From the NCBI GenBank assembly GCA_026418455.1, contig JAOABH010000004.1, forward strand, positions 661,781-725,780: 64,000 nucleotides of DNA, given 5' to 3'. The stretch comes from Hydrogenothermaceae bacterium (GTDB lineage Bacteria; Aquificota; Aquificia; Aquificales; Hydrogenothermaceae). This document shows, one piece after another, positions 35,924 through 44,915 of this stretch (within the stretch, counting starts at the first letter, position 1; every line of letters starts with the position of its first letter). The notes below the pieces were generated by a model. The model saw only the letters and a list, made by a program, of their open reading frames with translations. It did not search any database and had not been told where the DNA came from. A program made the translations under genes and the position numbers.

Positions 35924-36165
35924 TATTTAACCAAGTCTATAAGTCTAACACTGTATCTGTCATTGACGATTACAAGCTCACCTTTACCAAGCGGTATATC
36001 CTCTACAAATATATCAAGGTAATCTTCAACATTTTTATTTAATTCTATAATATCTCCTTCTTCCAGATTAATAAGATAGCCAAAACTCTTTTCTACCTGT
36101 CCAATACTGACAGTTATACCTAACTCTACGTCGTATAAAAATTTTAAACTTTCAAAAATATCCAC
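35923..36165 (-). CDS. Short SpoA-domain C-ring protein (second FliN)
   Basis: An 80-aa protein consisting only of a SpoA domain: LYDVELGITVSIGQVEKSFGYLINLEEGDIIELNKNVEDYLDIFVEDIPLGKGELVIVNDRYSVRLIDLV. It holds the classical position of fliN (between fliL and fliO). A longer FliN with an N-terminal extension is encoded at 54952 beside fliM, so the C-ring or export-ATPase docking site may be built from two FliN types. Confidence 0.85.
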   Translation of the reverse strand: MDIFESLKFLYDVELGITVSIGQVEKSFGYLINLEEGDIIELNKNVEDYLDIFVEDIPLGKGELVIVNDRYSVRLIDLVK

Positions 36166-36174
36166 AGCTACTAC

Positions 36175-36687
36175 CTAACTTGTCTGTATAATAAACTCTG
36201 TAAAATAAACATCTTTAACACCACCAAGGGGCAGTATTGCATTTGTCCTTTTTATAATCTCTTCTTTGAGTTTCTCTATACCTTCCGGAGATTTCAACTC
36301 ATCAGATGTTTTTGTAAACAGGAGAGTGTTTATAGAGTCTTTTATCTGTGGCATCCTCTTTATTGCCTCTTCCTTTACTTTTTCATCTTGAACTTCCATA
36401 ATTATGGTAACTTTTATATACCTATCAGCATCTTTATCTGCAAGATTTGCAACAAATGTTCCAACTTCAAGCGGGGCACCATGTTCTTCTGTTTTTTTCA
36501 CCTCTTTTGCTATCTTTTCAGACTCTTTTTGATCTTCCGGTTTTGAAAGAAAAAATTTATAAGCTGCAAATCCACCACCGATTAAAATCAGTAAAACAGG
36601 AAGAAGAATTATAATAAGCTTCTTCTTCCCACCTCCTTTGGCTTCTTCTTGCTGCTGACCTTCTTGATTCTCTTTCTCTTCAGCCAT
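36175..36687 (-). CDS. fliL: Flagellar basal-body protein FliL
   Basis: A 170-aa single-pass inner-membrane protein linked to stator function. A charged cytoplasmic tail (MAEEKENQEGQQQEEAKGG) precedes a TM (about 23-43). The periplasmic domain shows the FliL pattern VGTFVANLADKDADRYIKVTIIMEVQDE and ends VKDVYFTEFIIQT. It lies 16 nt after flgE. Confidence 0.93.
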   Translation of the reverse strand: MAEEKENQEGQQQEEAKGGGKKKLIIILLPVLLILIGGGFAAYKFFLSKPEDQKESEKIAKEVKKTEEHGAPLEVGTFVANLADKDADRYIKVTIIMEVQDEKVKEEAIKRMPQIKDSINTLLFTKTSDELKSPEGIEKLKEEIIKRTNAILPLGGVKDVYFTEFIIQTS

Positions 36688-36703
36688 CTACCATCCTCTT
36701 ATT

Positions 36704-37933
36704 TTATCTTTTGATGTTCATTGCTTCCTGTAGAATTTGGTCATCTGTTGTTATAACTCTTGCATTTGCTTGGTAAGCTCTCTGAGCTATTATAAGGTTT
36801 ATAAACTCTCTCGATATATCTACATTCGAAAGCTCTAAAAAGCCACTTCTTACTTTACTTAAAACTCCTCCAGGTGTTATTACAGGTGTAAAAGCCTGTG
36901 TGTTTGGTAAATAAAGATTATTTCCTTTTCTAACAAGCATCTCTTTATCTTTAAAGGTAGCTACCCCAAGTCTTGCTATATTCTGAACAGAGCCATTAGA
37001 ATACATTCCTTTAATTGTTCCATCTTCAGCAACTGCAACACCAAGTAGATCACCTTTTGCATATCCATCCTGTGAAGCATAGAAAATAAAATCAGATGCA
37101 ACTTGTTTTGTTTTTGTAAAATCAACTGTTATAGCTAATGGTGTAGCAGCTCCATTTGTAAGTGTAATACTTAAATTTATAGGAGAACCTGATGCATATG
37201 TTCCATCAGAGTTAAAAGTTAATGTTCCACTACCTACCTGATTCGTTAAATCATTATCTACATAAGCATATACATTCCAGGTGTTAGCTGCAGACTTTTG
37301 GAAATATAGAGATAATGTGTGAGGATTACCAAGAGAGTCATACACTGTCATAGAGTTTACATAGTTGAATGTTGTTGAATCATTAGGGTCAAAAGTTGCA
37401 GTAATAACCTGTGATCTTGAATCTAAATTTGTAGGCTCTGCCATGTTGATTTTTGTTGTACCCTTTGGATCCACTGAGTATGGGATATTAATATTTCCTA
37501 ATGCTCCTACCATATTACCATTGTTGTCCAACTTCCACCCTTGTAGTTTCATTCCATCAACATTTACAAGGTCTCCGTTGGCATCAAGTCTAAACTGTCC
37601 GGCTCTGGTGTAATAAGTTACCCCCTGGTTATCCTTAACCATAAAAAATCCTTCTCCATCTAAAGCAAGGTCTGTGGGTATGTTTGTCGTTTGGAATGAA
37701 CCTTGGCTGAAATCTTTTGTGGTAACTGCTACGAAACTACCACCGCCTATCTCCATATTTTTAGGAGTATTATTCCCAAACGTAGTCAAACTCCTTGCTA
37801 CCAAATCTTCAAAAGTAACTCTCTCTGCTTTAAAACCTACTGTATTCACATTGGCAATATTGTCAGATATTACATCGAGCCACTGTTTATTACCATTTAA
37901 TCCAGATATTGCAGTATAAAGTGATTGCATCAT
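36704..37933 (-). CDS. flgE: Flagellar hook protein FlgE
   Basis: Building block of the hook, exported through the flagellar channel. 409 aa with conserved rod/hook ends: MMQSLYTAISGLNGNKQWLDVISDNIANVNTVGFKAERVTFED at the start and FINLIIAQRAYQANARVITTDDQILQEAMNIKR at the end. The middle (about 170-320) is rich in Thr, Asn and Gly, as in surface domains of hook proteins. Confidence 0.96.
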   Translation of the reverse strand: MMQSLYTAISGLNGNKQWLDVISDNIANVNTVGFKAERVTFEDLVARSLTTFGNNTPKNMEIGGGSFVAVTTKDFSQGSFQTTNIPTDLALDGEGFFMVKDNQGVTYYTRAGQFRLDANGDLVNVDGMKLQGWKLDNNGNMVGALGNINIPYSVDPKGTTKINMAEPTNLDSRSQVITATFDPNDSTTFNYVNSMTVYDSLGNPHTLSLYFQKSAANTWNVYAYVDNDLTNQVGSGTLTFNSDGTYASGSPINLSITLTNGAATPLAITVDFTKTKQVASDFIFYASQDGYAKGDLLGVAVAEDGTIKGMYSNGSVQNIARLGVATFKDKEMLVRKGNNLYLPNTQAFTPVITPGGVLSKVRSGFLELSNVDISREFINLIIAQRAYQANARVITTDDQILQEAMNIKR

Positions 37934-37949
37934 AGCAACTTACCCCCTT

Positions 37950-38375
37950 TTAAATACTAATTTCTTTAATTTTGTCTAAAGAAACCATATCATTACCGAC
38001 CTTAAACATCACCTGATTATCCTGCATGACAACACCTGTTACCTGTCCGGTTTGATCTAAATTTCCATTACTGTATGTAATAGTCTTACCTATAAGATTA
38101 GAAGCCATAAGCAAACTTCCGGAGTACTGAGAAAAAGTATCAGCTAACTTTTGTATAGCATCAAAACTTTCCATCTGTTTAAGCTTTATCGTGTTATCAA
38201 TAAACTCAGAGATATCTTTGGCATTGAGAGGATCTTGAAACTGTAGATCTGTTAAAAGGACTTTTAAGAAATCTTCCCTACTCATCTTAGAGTTATCGTA
38301 GTTTGCATCAACAACCTTTGGTTTTTTTGATGTATCAGGAAACTGTGTTAAAGAAGGGTCCAAGTTAACCATCAC
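37950..38375 (-). CDS. flgD: Hook assembly scaffold protein FlgD
   Basis: Hook-cap protein needed for FlgE polymerisation. 141 aa, the short form: N-terminal MSREDFLKVLLTDLQFQDPLNAKDISEFIDNTIKLKQMESFDAIQKL is the family core. The C-terminal Ig/tudor-like part of longer FlgD proteins is reduced to about 50 residues (NLIGKTITYSNGNLDQTGQVTGVV). It lies between fliI and flgE. Confidence 0.93.
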   Translation of the reverse strand: MMVNLDPSLTQFPDTSKKPKVVDANYDNSKMSREDFLKVLLTDLQFQDPLNAKDISEFIDNTIKLKQMESFDAIQKLADTFSQYSGSLLMASNLIGKTITYSNGNLDQTGQVTGVVMQDNQVMFKVGNDMVSLDKIKEISI

Positions 38376-39682
38376 ACATCACCCCCTATTTGCTTATAAT
38401 AGTTTATCATATTTTTTAAATCTTCAATACTTCTCTCAAAGTTTATCTTCTCATTAATATCCTGTTTTATAAACTCAAGGACAAAGGGATGCATCTTTAT
38501 AGATAAATCTATCTCCTTAGACGTCCCTTCCTTATACAAACCTAAATTTATCATATCTTCCACTTCCCTGTATTTAGATTCAAGCTCTATAACCTTCGAT
38601 TGATATTTTAACATTTCGGCAGGAACTATCTGCGGCGTTAATCTACTTATACTTTTTACTATATCAACTGCAGGAAAAATTCTTTTATTTGCCAAATCCC
38701 TTGATAAAACAATATGTCCATCTAAAAATGAAACAGCAGCATCTGCAATAGGATCTGCATCTATCTTATCTCCTTCTACCAATACGGTGTATATACCAGT
38801 TATACTTCCTTTTCCTTTAAAGTTTCCGGCTTGTTCTATTATCTTAGGTAAAAGTGTAAAAACTGAAGGAGTATAACCTTTTGTTGTTGGTGGCTCTCCT
38901 ACAGACAACCCTATCTCTCTCTGAGCCATTGCTACTCTTGATAGAGAGTCTAACATAAAAAGGACATTTTTACCTTTATTTGAAAAGTATTTTGCTATAG
39001 CCAAAGCTGCAGTAACAGCCCTTATCTTAAGAAGAGGAGATGTATCTGATGTTGAAACAATAACCACAGATTTTTTTAAACCTTCTTCTCCTAAATTATC
39101 TTCTATAAACTCTCTTACCTCTCTTCCTCTCTCACCTATAAGAGCTATAACATTAACATCTGCATCTGTGTATCTACATATCATTCCCAAAAGAGTGCTT
39201 TTACCTATACCTGCTCCAGCAAATATACCTACTCTCTGTCCTTTGCCTACAGTCAAGATAGAGTTTATTACTCTTATTCCGGTATCTAAAGGTTCTTTTA
39301 TTCTTTCCCTTTCTATTGGGTTTACACTTTCCTGCTTAATATAGTAGTAATTTGAATATGTTATATTTTCTCTATTTAATGGTTTTCCAAAAGGATCTAT
39401 AACTGCTCCTAAAAGATCATCTCCAACTCCTATCTTTAATGGAAGATAAGAACTTTCCACAGTTGAAGATAGACCTATTCCCTCCGGAGTATCGTATGAC
39501 ATAAGTATAGCTTTCCCATCTTTAAATCCTACAACTTCACACTCTATACTTTTATCAATATAAACTACACTTCCAAGTTTAACACCTTTCAGAGAAGCTT
39601 CAATAGTATTACCTACAACCTTCGTAATTTTACCTACAATTTTATACTTCGGATAACTTCTTAATCTCTCTTTTAATTTCAT
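38372..39682 (-). CDS. fliI: Flagellum-specific export ATPase FliI
   Basis: Hexameric ATPase of the export apparatus. 436 aa: Walker A GAGIGKSTL (in GQRVGIFAGAGIGKSTLLGMI), ALIGERGREVREFIEDNLG, Walker B LFMLDSLSRVAMAQREIGL, and the GEPPTTKGYTPSVFTLLPKI segment. Its start overlaps the fliH end by 41 bp. No fliJ follows; flgD does, with a 4-bp overlap. Confidence 0.97.
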   Translation of the reverse strand: MKLKERLRSYPKYKIVGKITKVVGNTIEASLKGVKLGSVVYIDKSIECEVVGFKDGKAILMSYDTPEGIGLSSTVESSYLPLKIGVGDDLLGAVIDPFGKPLNRENITYSNYYYIKQESVNPIERERIKEPLDTGIRVINSILTVGKGQRVGIFAGAGIGKSTLLGMICRYTDADVNVIALIGERGREVREFIEDNLGEEGLKKSVVIVSTSDTSPLLKIRAVTAALAIAKYFSNKGKNVLFMLDSLSRVAMAQREIGLSVGEPPTTKGYTPSVFTLLPKIIEQAGNFKGKGSITGIYTVLVEGDKIDADPIADAAVSFLDGHIVLSRDLANKRIFPAVDIVKSISRLTPQIVPAEMLKYQSKVIELESKYREVEDMINLGLYKEGTSKEIDLSIKMHPFVLEFIKQDINEKINFERSIEDLKNMINYYKQIGGDV

Positions 39683-40307
39683 CTTTCACTATCTCTAACT
39701 TTTCTTTAAGCTTATTTTCTACCTTAAACTCCTTAAAATCTACGATAAAATCTAATCCTTCAAGTGAGTTATCCATTTCCACATTTTCAAATCTATCTTT
39801 CAAAATCTCAAAAAGTTTAATATCTCCAACTTTAATTACAAATTGAGGATATTCATAAAACTCTTCTATAAGTTTATTTATCTCAGTAATTACCATATCA
39901 CTATACTCTTGATTAATATAGAGAAACTCTAAAAGAGAAGAAATTGAATCTGATAGGAGATTTATAGTTTTCTCAAGAAGTTGTTTGTAGCTATCTTTTG
40001 TACCGTTTACTGTTTTTTCAAAGTTAAGAATATACTCTTTTAATCTTTGAACTATCTCAGCTTGTGATTGCTCCTGAATTTCTTTTATTCTAACTTCAAA
40101 CTCTGAAGATAGCTCAGATACAGCTGACTCTCTCCCTTTTAAAAATCCTTCTTGATAAGCTTTTTCTTTTTCTATCTCAATATGTTTTGTTAGCTCTTCT
40201 AATTTGCTTTTAAGTTTTTCTATTTCTTCTTTTAATGTATCAACTTCTGACTTTTCTGAATATATATTATTTTCAAACTTTACAGAAAAGTCCTCAAGGT
40301 CTATCAT
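39642..40307 (-). CDS. fliH: Flagellar export regulator FliH
   Basis: Peripheral stalk-like partner of FliI, 221 aa. A long coiled coil (about 18-100) contains YQEGFLKGRESAVSELSSEF, recalling the Gly-containing FliH helix. A C-terminal globular domain has FVIKVGDIKLFEILKDRFENVEM and GLDFIVDFKEFKVENKLKEKLE. It lies between fliF and fliI, where fliG is often found; here fliG heads the operon instead. Confidence 0.88.
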   Translation of the reverse strand: MIDLEDFSVKFENNIYSEKSEVDTLKEEIEKLKSKLEELTKHIEIEKEKAYQEGFLKGRESAVSELSSEFEVRIKEIQEQSQAEIVQRLKEYILNFEKTVNGTKDSYKQLLEKTINLLSDSISSLLEFLYINQEYSDMVITEINKLIEEFYEYPQFVIKVGDIKLFEILKDRFENVEMDNSLEGLDFIVDFKEFKVENKLKEKLEIVKDEIKREIKKLSEV

Positions 40308-41902
40308 TTTTTCTTACCTTCTTCTTTTAGCCATTTTGATATTAAGCCAGCTATAAGCTCCGGACTTTCCTCTGCTATTTTTATTATTTTTAGATACTCC
40401 GGAATATCTTCAAAACTTTCGATTATTCTTTTTTCCTCTTCATAGGCTTTTGCAAGCTGTCCAGCTACTAAGGTTTCCAAAGAAGGTGTTGTAGTGACAA
40501 CAGTCTGTTGTTTTGATTTTTTCATTTTAAGTAAAATAAATATCACAAGACCTAAAAGTATTAGTAATAAAACTGCTAAAGCTACAAGTTTAGCTATATT
40601 CTCTGCTGGTGATACCTGAACTTTTTCCTCTTTAACTGCCTCAAAAGGAACACTAATAACAGTAACCTGGTCTCCTCTCTCTTGATTAAATCCTACGGCA
40701 CTTTTTATAAGATTTTCGTATGACTGTAACTCCTGTTGACTTCTTGGTTCAAACTGCTTTGTTGTATTACCATCTTTATCTTTAACCTCTTTATATTTAC
40801 CATCTATCATAACCCCAACACTTATCTTCTTTATAACAAAGAGAGGTTTTTGTGTTTCTATCATAGATTTTGATACATCATAGTTGGTGGTGACATCACT
40901 TTTTTCTCTCTGCTTTGTTCCCCCACCAAAAACTGGAATATTCATAACCGGTGGAACATTTGTTGGTGTACCTGGCGGAGCATTAACAGTTTGAGGTGAC
41001 TCTGTCTCTGATTCCTTTATCTTCCTTTCGCTTACAACAGCAACTTTATCTGGGTCATATATCTCATCCTTTTGATTAACTTTACCAGTTTCAAGCTCTA
41101 CAGAAGCTTTTACAACTACTCTTTCTGGCCCTACAACTTTTGCAAGCATTGCCTGTATATCTTTCTCTATCTGTCTCTCAAGCTTTCTCTTTAACTCTAC
41201 AGCTTTATCGGAACTGGCAACTGCAGACTCTTCATCTATTAGGTCAGATAAAACCCTTCCTCTGTTATCTACTACAGTAACATTCTCAGGCTTTAAATTT
41301 GGAACAGCTCTTGACACTAAAAAAACTATGGCTTTTACCTGCTCCTTAGTTAAGTCTCTATCTGGGTATAACTTTATTATTACAGAAGCTTTGGCTTCTC
41401 CCTCATCTCTTATAAATATTGAGTCTTTTGGAAGAGCTATATTTACCTTGGCATCTTGAACTGCATCTATATGTTTTATAGTCCTGGTAAGCTCTCCTTC
41501 AACAGCTCTTATATAGTTAACATTTTCTTGAAATTGAGTAGTCCCTAATTTTGGCTCTTCAAATATCTCAAATCCTACAACTTTACCAGATGGCAACCCT
41601 TTTGCTGCAAGTTTAAGTCTTGTCTCATGTACTTTATCCTTTGGAACAAGGATAATACTACCATTTCCATCAATTTTGTAAGGTATATTCTCCTGTCCCA
41701 AAACAGTTAAAACATTTCCTGCATCATCAGGACTTAAATTTGTGTATAAAACTGCATAATCTTCTTTCTTCAAAGAAGAAAATAGAATAATACTTAAAAT
41801 TATTACAAGAAATAATCCAGCAACTCCAATGATAACATACTTTAACTTATTTTTATCTTGCAGTAAGCTTAAAACTTTCTCTCTAATCTCCTGAAAGCTC
41901 AA
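40304..41902 (-). CDS. fliF: MS-ring protein FliF
   Basis: Forms the membrane-embedded ring of the basal body, 532 aa. TM1 is about 22-43 (VIIGVAGLFLVIILSIILF). The ring-building motif region DAGNVLTVLGQENIPYKIDGNGSIILVPKDKVHETRLKLAAKGLP is the most conserved part. A Pro-rich, disordered insert lies about 305-335 (PPGTPTNVPPVMNIPVFGGG). TM2 is about 441-466, and the cytoplasmic tail that would bind FliG ends the protein. Confidence 0.96.
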   Translation of the reverse strand: MSFQEIREKVLSLLQDKNKLKYVIIGVAGLFLVIILSIILFSSLKKEDYAVLYTNLSPDDAGNVLTVLGQENIPYKIDGNGSIILVPKDKVHETRLKLAAKGLPSGKVVGFEIFEEPKLGTTQFQENVNYIRAVEGELTRTIKHIDAVQDAKVNIALPKDSIFIRDEGEAKASVIIKLYPDRDLTKEQVKAIVFLVSRAVPNLKPENVTVVDNRGRVLSDLIDEESAVASSDKAVELKRKLERQIEKDIQAMLAKVVGPERVVVKASVELETGKVNQKDEIYDPDKVAVVSERKIKESETESPQTVNAPPGTPTNVPPVMNIPVFGGGTKQREKSDVTTNYDVSKSMIETQKPLFVIKKISVGVMIDGKYKEVKDKDGNTTKQFEPRSQQELQSYENLIKSAVGFNQERGDQVTVISVPFEAVKEEKVQVSPAENIAKLVALAVLLLILLGLVIFILLKMKKSKQQTVVTTTPSLETLVAGQLAKAYEEEKRIIESFEDIPEYLKIIKIAEESPELIAGLISKWLKEEGKKK

Positions 41903-41915
41903 GAAATATTCTCCC

Positions 41916-42206
41916 CTATACCTGCATTCTCATTATCTCTTGATAACTTTCAAGGGCTTTATTTCTGATCTCCGTAAGAAGTCTAAATGATATATCTGCC
42001 TTCTCTATGAGATACATAGCTTCCTGTAGGTTTTCTATCTTACCTAATGCAATCTGTTTTTCTACCTCTTTTGCCGTTAAAAGGTCGTTATTTACATCTT
42101 TTATAAAGTTATCAAGGATAGAAGAAAATCCTTCTACTTTTTTCTGATTATTTTCATCAAGTTTTAAAGGTGTAGAGTTAGTAAGATTAACAACATCTAT
42201 CTTCAT
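41916..42206 (-). CDS. fliE: Flagellar rod/MS-ring adaptor FliE
   Basis: A 96-aa protein joining the MS ring to the rod. The C-terminal helix AMYLIEKADISFRLLTEIRNKALESYQEIMRMQV is characteristic (usual end: SYQEIMRMQV). It lies in the conserved flgB-flgC-fliE-fliF order. Confidence 0.95.
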   Translation of the reverse strand: MKIDVVNLTNSTPLKLDENNQKKVEGFSSILDNFIKDVNNDLLTAKEVEKQIALGKIENLQEAMYLIEKADISFRLLTEIRNKALESYQEIMRMQV

Positions 42207-42218
42207 AATTTATCCCCC

Positions 42219-42629
42219 TTAAACTCTTATTATCTCTAAACTTTTAAGAAGCATATCCTTATGGGTGTTAAATGCTGTTAAATTAGCTTCATAACTTCTC
42301 ATAGCAGACATCATATCAACCATCTCTTTAAGTGGATCAACATTAGGAAGCCTCACATAGCCGTTTTGATCTGCATCTGGATTACCAGGATCATACTTTA
42401 ACTTAAAATCAGAAGGGTCTGTCTGTATCTCTTTAACCTTTACCTTGTAAACAGGAGTTTTAGATTGACTATCTAAAATGGCTTCAAAAACAGGAACTTT
42501 TCTCCTGTAAGGCTGTCCATCTTCTGTTTTTGTAGAGTTTGCATTTGCAAGATTACTTGCAGATAAATCTATCCGAACTCTCTCTGCCTGCATTCCGGAA
42601 ACAGCTACTTCAAGTCCTTTAAAAATCAT
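42219..42629 (-). CDS. flgC: Proximal rod protein FlgC
   Basis: 136-aa rod subunit with conserved ends: FKGLEVAVSGMQAERVRIDLSASNLANANSTKTEDGQPYRRKVPVF at the start and EMVDMMSAMRSYEANLTAFNTHKDMLLKSLEI at the end. It follows flgB by 14 nt. Confidence 0.96.
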   Translation of the reverse strand: MIFKGLEVAVSGMQAERVRIDLSASNLANANSTKTEDGQPYRRKVPVFEAILDSQSKTPVYKVKVKEIQTDPSDFKLKYDPGNPDADQNGYVRLPNVDPLKEMVDMMSAMRSYEANLTAFNTHKDMLLKSLEIIRV

Positions 42630-42643
42630 CTTTCAACCCCTCC

Positions 42644-43021
42644 TTACTTTCCGGATATTGCATATTTTAACTTTGCCATCTCTTTCTTCATTATCTCAAC
42701 AGCTGTTTTATACATTATTGAACTCTCTGCCAGTTTTGCCATTTCCTCTTCCACTATAACTTTGTTTTGGTCGTAGCCAGTGAGATATCCAGATTCTACC
42801 TTAACAAACTTTATCTCATCTTTGTTTTCCGGATTTATATGTCTGTGATCGGTAGTCTTAATTTTAGTCTGATTAGCCAATATCTGTTGAAAAGTGATAT
42901 CAACAGGCTTATAAAAAGGAGTGTTAGCATTTGCAATATTTCCCTGTATAACTTTACTTCTCTCCATAAAGAAAGATGCTGACTTATTAATGAGGTCTAA
43001 ATCCTTAAAAATGTCAGCCAT
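42644..43021 (-). CDS. flgB: Proximal rod protein FlgB
   Basis: 125-aa rod subunit. RSKVIQGNIANANTPFYKPVDITFQQIL near the start and VIVEEEMAKLAESSIMYKTAVEIMKKEMAKLKYAI at the end are typical. It starts one base after the large TPR gene, whose 3' end carries its ribosome site. Confidence 0.95.
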   Translation of the reverse strand: MADIFKDLDLINKSASFFMERSKVIQGNIANANTPFYKPVDITFQQILANQTKIKTTDHRHINPENKDEIKFVKVESGYLTGYDQNKVIVEEEMAKLAESSIMYKTAVEIMKKEMAKLKYAISGK

Positions 43022-43022
43022 A

Positions 43023-44915
43023 TCACTTTACCTCTTTTAAAAATTTATAATTCTTATAAACTTCTATTGCAACAAAAGCTACTTCTGTTTTACATTGATT
43101 AATTTTACCATATATTTCGTCAATATCTGAAAAATCTGAAGTTCTTATCGCAGATATAAGATAGTAAGGTAAGATATTACACTTCTTATCGGAGTTAATA
43201 AAAGCTTTACCGTAAGGTTTAACAGCTTCTACTATACCTTTATAATCTTTATTCTCATACAGCTGCTTAACAGTTATCTCTAATGTATTTACCATATCCT
43301 TTGGTAGATTGTTTCTAACATCTTTAGCTTCCGAAAGTAGCTTTGTCAGTTTAGATAGACTGTCTTTATTCTTCGTTTTTTTATAGATTTCTAACTGATA
43401 ACTTAATTTTACTTCTGTTGGTAAAGAAGATAAATCACAATCCTTAACCTCTTTTTCAACTTTGTTCTCAATAACTGCTATGAATATCTCATCAAAGCAC
43501 TTTTTATCTTTTATACTCTGTAATGTCTGTAAAGCCTTTTCTTTTTGACCTAAGCTGTAATAAAGTGATACAAGACTTCTTTTATCCTCATCTTCATTAT
43601 ACTTTGATACCATAAACTCAAGTAGCTTAACTATTGATTTTTTATCAAAGTTGTTTTTATTCATACTATCCAGAATTTTTACAAAAATCTGTCTATCAAA
43701 CACATCCATAAAGAATTTAGGGTTTGAAGAATAAAGCTTTAAAAGGTCTCTATCATCAGCTTTTAAAATGTATGGAGTCCAAAGAGTAGATATATACCAC
43801 TTCTGATCAGGATTAAGTATCAAAGGATGAAGTAGTGAAAGTTCCCAAGATAGTCTATCTATAAGGTAATCTGTTCTATTTTTAAAAACCAACACTCCAA
43901 AATTTGCTATAGCATACTTTCCTATGTAGTTTGTTCTATTACTTATCAATGTTTTTACTGTAAACTTTATAGGATCTTGAAGTTCTTTTATTTTTTCTAT
44001 TTTAGGCTTTAAGTCAGGAAAAAACTCTACTAAAGCAAGCATCTTTAATCTTGCTACTGTATTTTCTTCTGTTTCTGGAAATTTATTGATAACTATCAGA
44101 TAGTTGTTGAAAGCTTCGTTTTTGTCTTTTTGGATTAGAGCTATATCCCCAAGTCTTATATATGATTTTCTTATAACATCGTCATTTTTAACTATGGATA
44201 TAATTCTTCTGAATATCTTTTTTGCAAAATCATAATCCCCATTTAAGAAAGCAGTCTCTCCTACATAAAAGTAAAAATCCGGATTGTCAAGTAAATAAAG
44301 CTCAAAGTCGTTATAAACTTCTTTAAAAAGCTGTAAAGCTAAAGCATATTTACCTTCATAAAAATATTTCATACCTGTTAAGAATGTTAACTCTTTACTT
44401 TCTCCAATTGTTAGAGGTACAAGATAAATAAGATACTTTGAGTATGCGTCTATATTCCCAACCATAACTGCAGTTCTCATAAGTCCAAAGATTATCCTGT
44501 TATTTAATTTATCATCTTTATTATTCATTAAAGCCATCTTGTAAAGAGTAAAAGCCCTTTCAAAAAAGGATAACCTTTCAAAGACGGAAGCCTTTGTGTA
44601 GTAGTAATCAGAGCTACTCTCTCCTCCAGCTTGAATATACATATTTAGATAGTAGTTAGCTTTCCAAAGATACTGTTTTAATCCAGTCTTTTTACCTATC
44701 TCAAGGTAGATCTTGGCTGTAAGCAGTAGGACATCTTTATATTTTTTATCCTTTTTGTAGAAAAAAGCTTTTTCTACTGTATCTAAAGCACTGTAATAAG
44801 AACCTCTGTTGTAATCTTCAAGAGCAGAGTTATAGTATTCCTCTAATTTAGATCTCTCTTTCCCAAATGACGAAAACGAGATAACTAAAGATAGTATCAA
44901 AAAAATTTTTATCAT
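43023..44915 (-). CDS. Large secreted TPR-repeat protein inside the flagellar operon
   Basis: A 630-aa protein with a signal peptide (MIKIFLILSLVISFSSFG) and a mature part made almost wholly of helix pairs. TPR-like units include YYNSALEDYNRGSYYSALDTVEKAF (about 27 on), KYFYEGKYALALQLFKEVY (about 180 on) and VGETAFLNGDYDFAKKIFRRI. No other domain is evident. It overlaps fliK by 4 bp and lies one base before flgB, so it belongs to the flagellar transcript. Periplasmic TPR proteins PflA/PflB scaffold stators in epsilonproteobacteria; a similar scaffold role is possible but homology is not shown. It is not a recognised flagellar core gene. Confidence 0.75.
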   Translation of the reverse strand: MIKIFLILSLVISFSSFGKERSKLEEYYNSALEDYNRGSYYSALDTVEKAFFYKKDKKYKDVLLLTAKIYLEIGKKTGLKQYLWKANYYLNMYIQAGGESSSDYYYTKASVFERLSFFERAFTLYKMALMNNKDDKLNNRIIFGLMRTAVMVGNIDAYSKYLIYLVPLTIGESKELTFLTGMKYFYEGKYALALQLFKEVYNDFELYLLDNPDFYFYVGETAFLNGDYDFAKKIFRRIISIVKNDDVIRKSYIRLGDIALIQKDKNEAFNNYLIVINKFPETEENTVARLKMLALVEFFPDLKPKIEKIKELQDPIKFTVKTLISNRTNYIGKYAIANFGVLVFKNRTDYLIDRLSWELSLLHPLILNPDQKWYISTLWTPYILKADDRDLLKLYSSNPKFFMDVFDRQIFVKILDSMNKNNFDKKSIVKLLEFMVSKYNEDEDKRSLVSLYYSLGQKEKALQTLQSIKDKKCFDEIFIAVIENKVEKEVKDCDLSSLPTEVKLSYQLEIYKKTKNKDSLSKLTKLLSEAKDVRNNLPKDMVNTLEITVKQLYENKDYKGIVEAVKPYGKAFINSDKKCNILPYYLISAIRTSDFSDIDEIYGKINQCKTEVAFVAIEVYKNYKFLKEVK

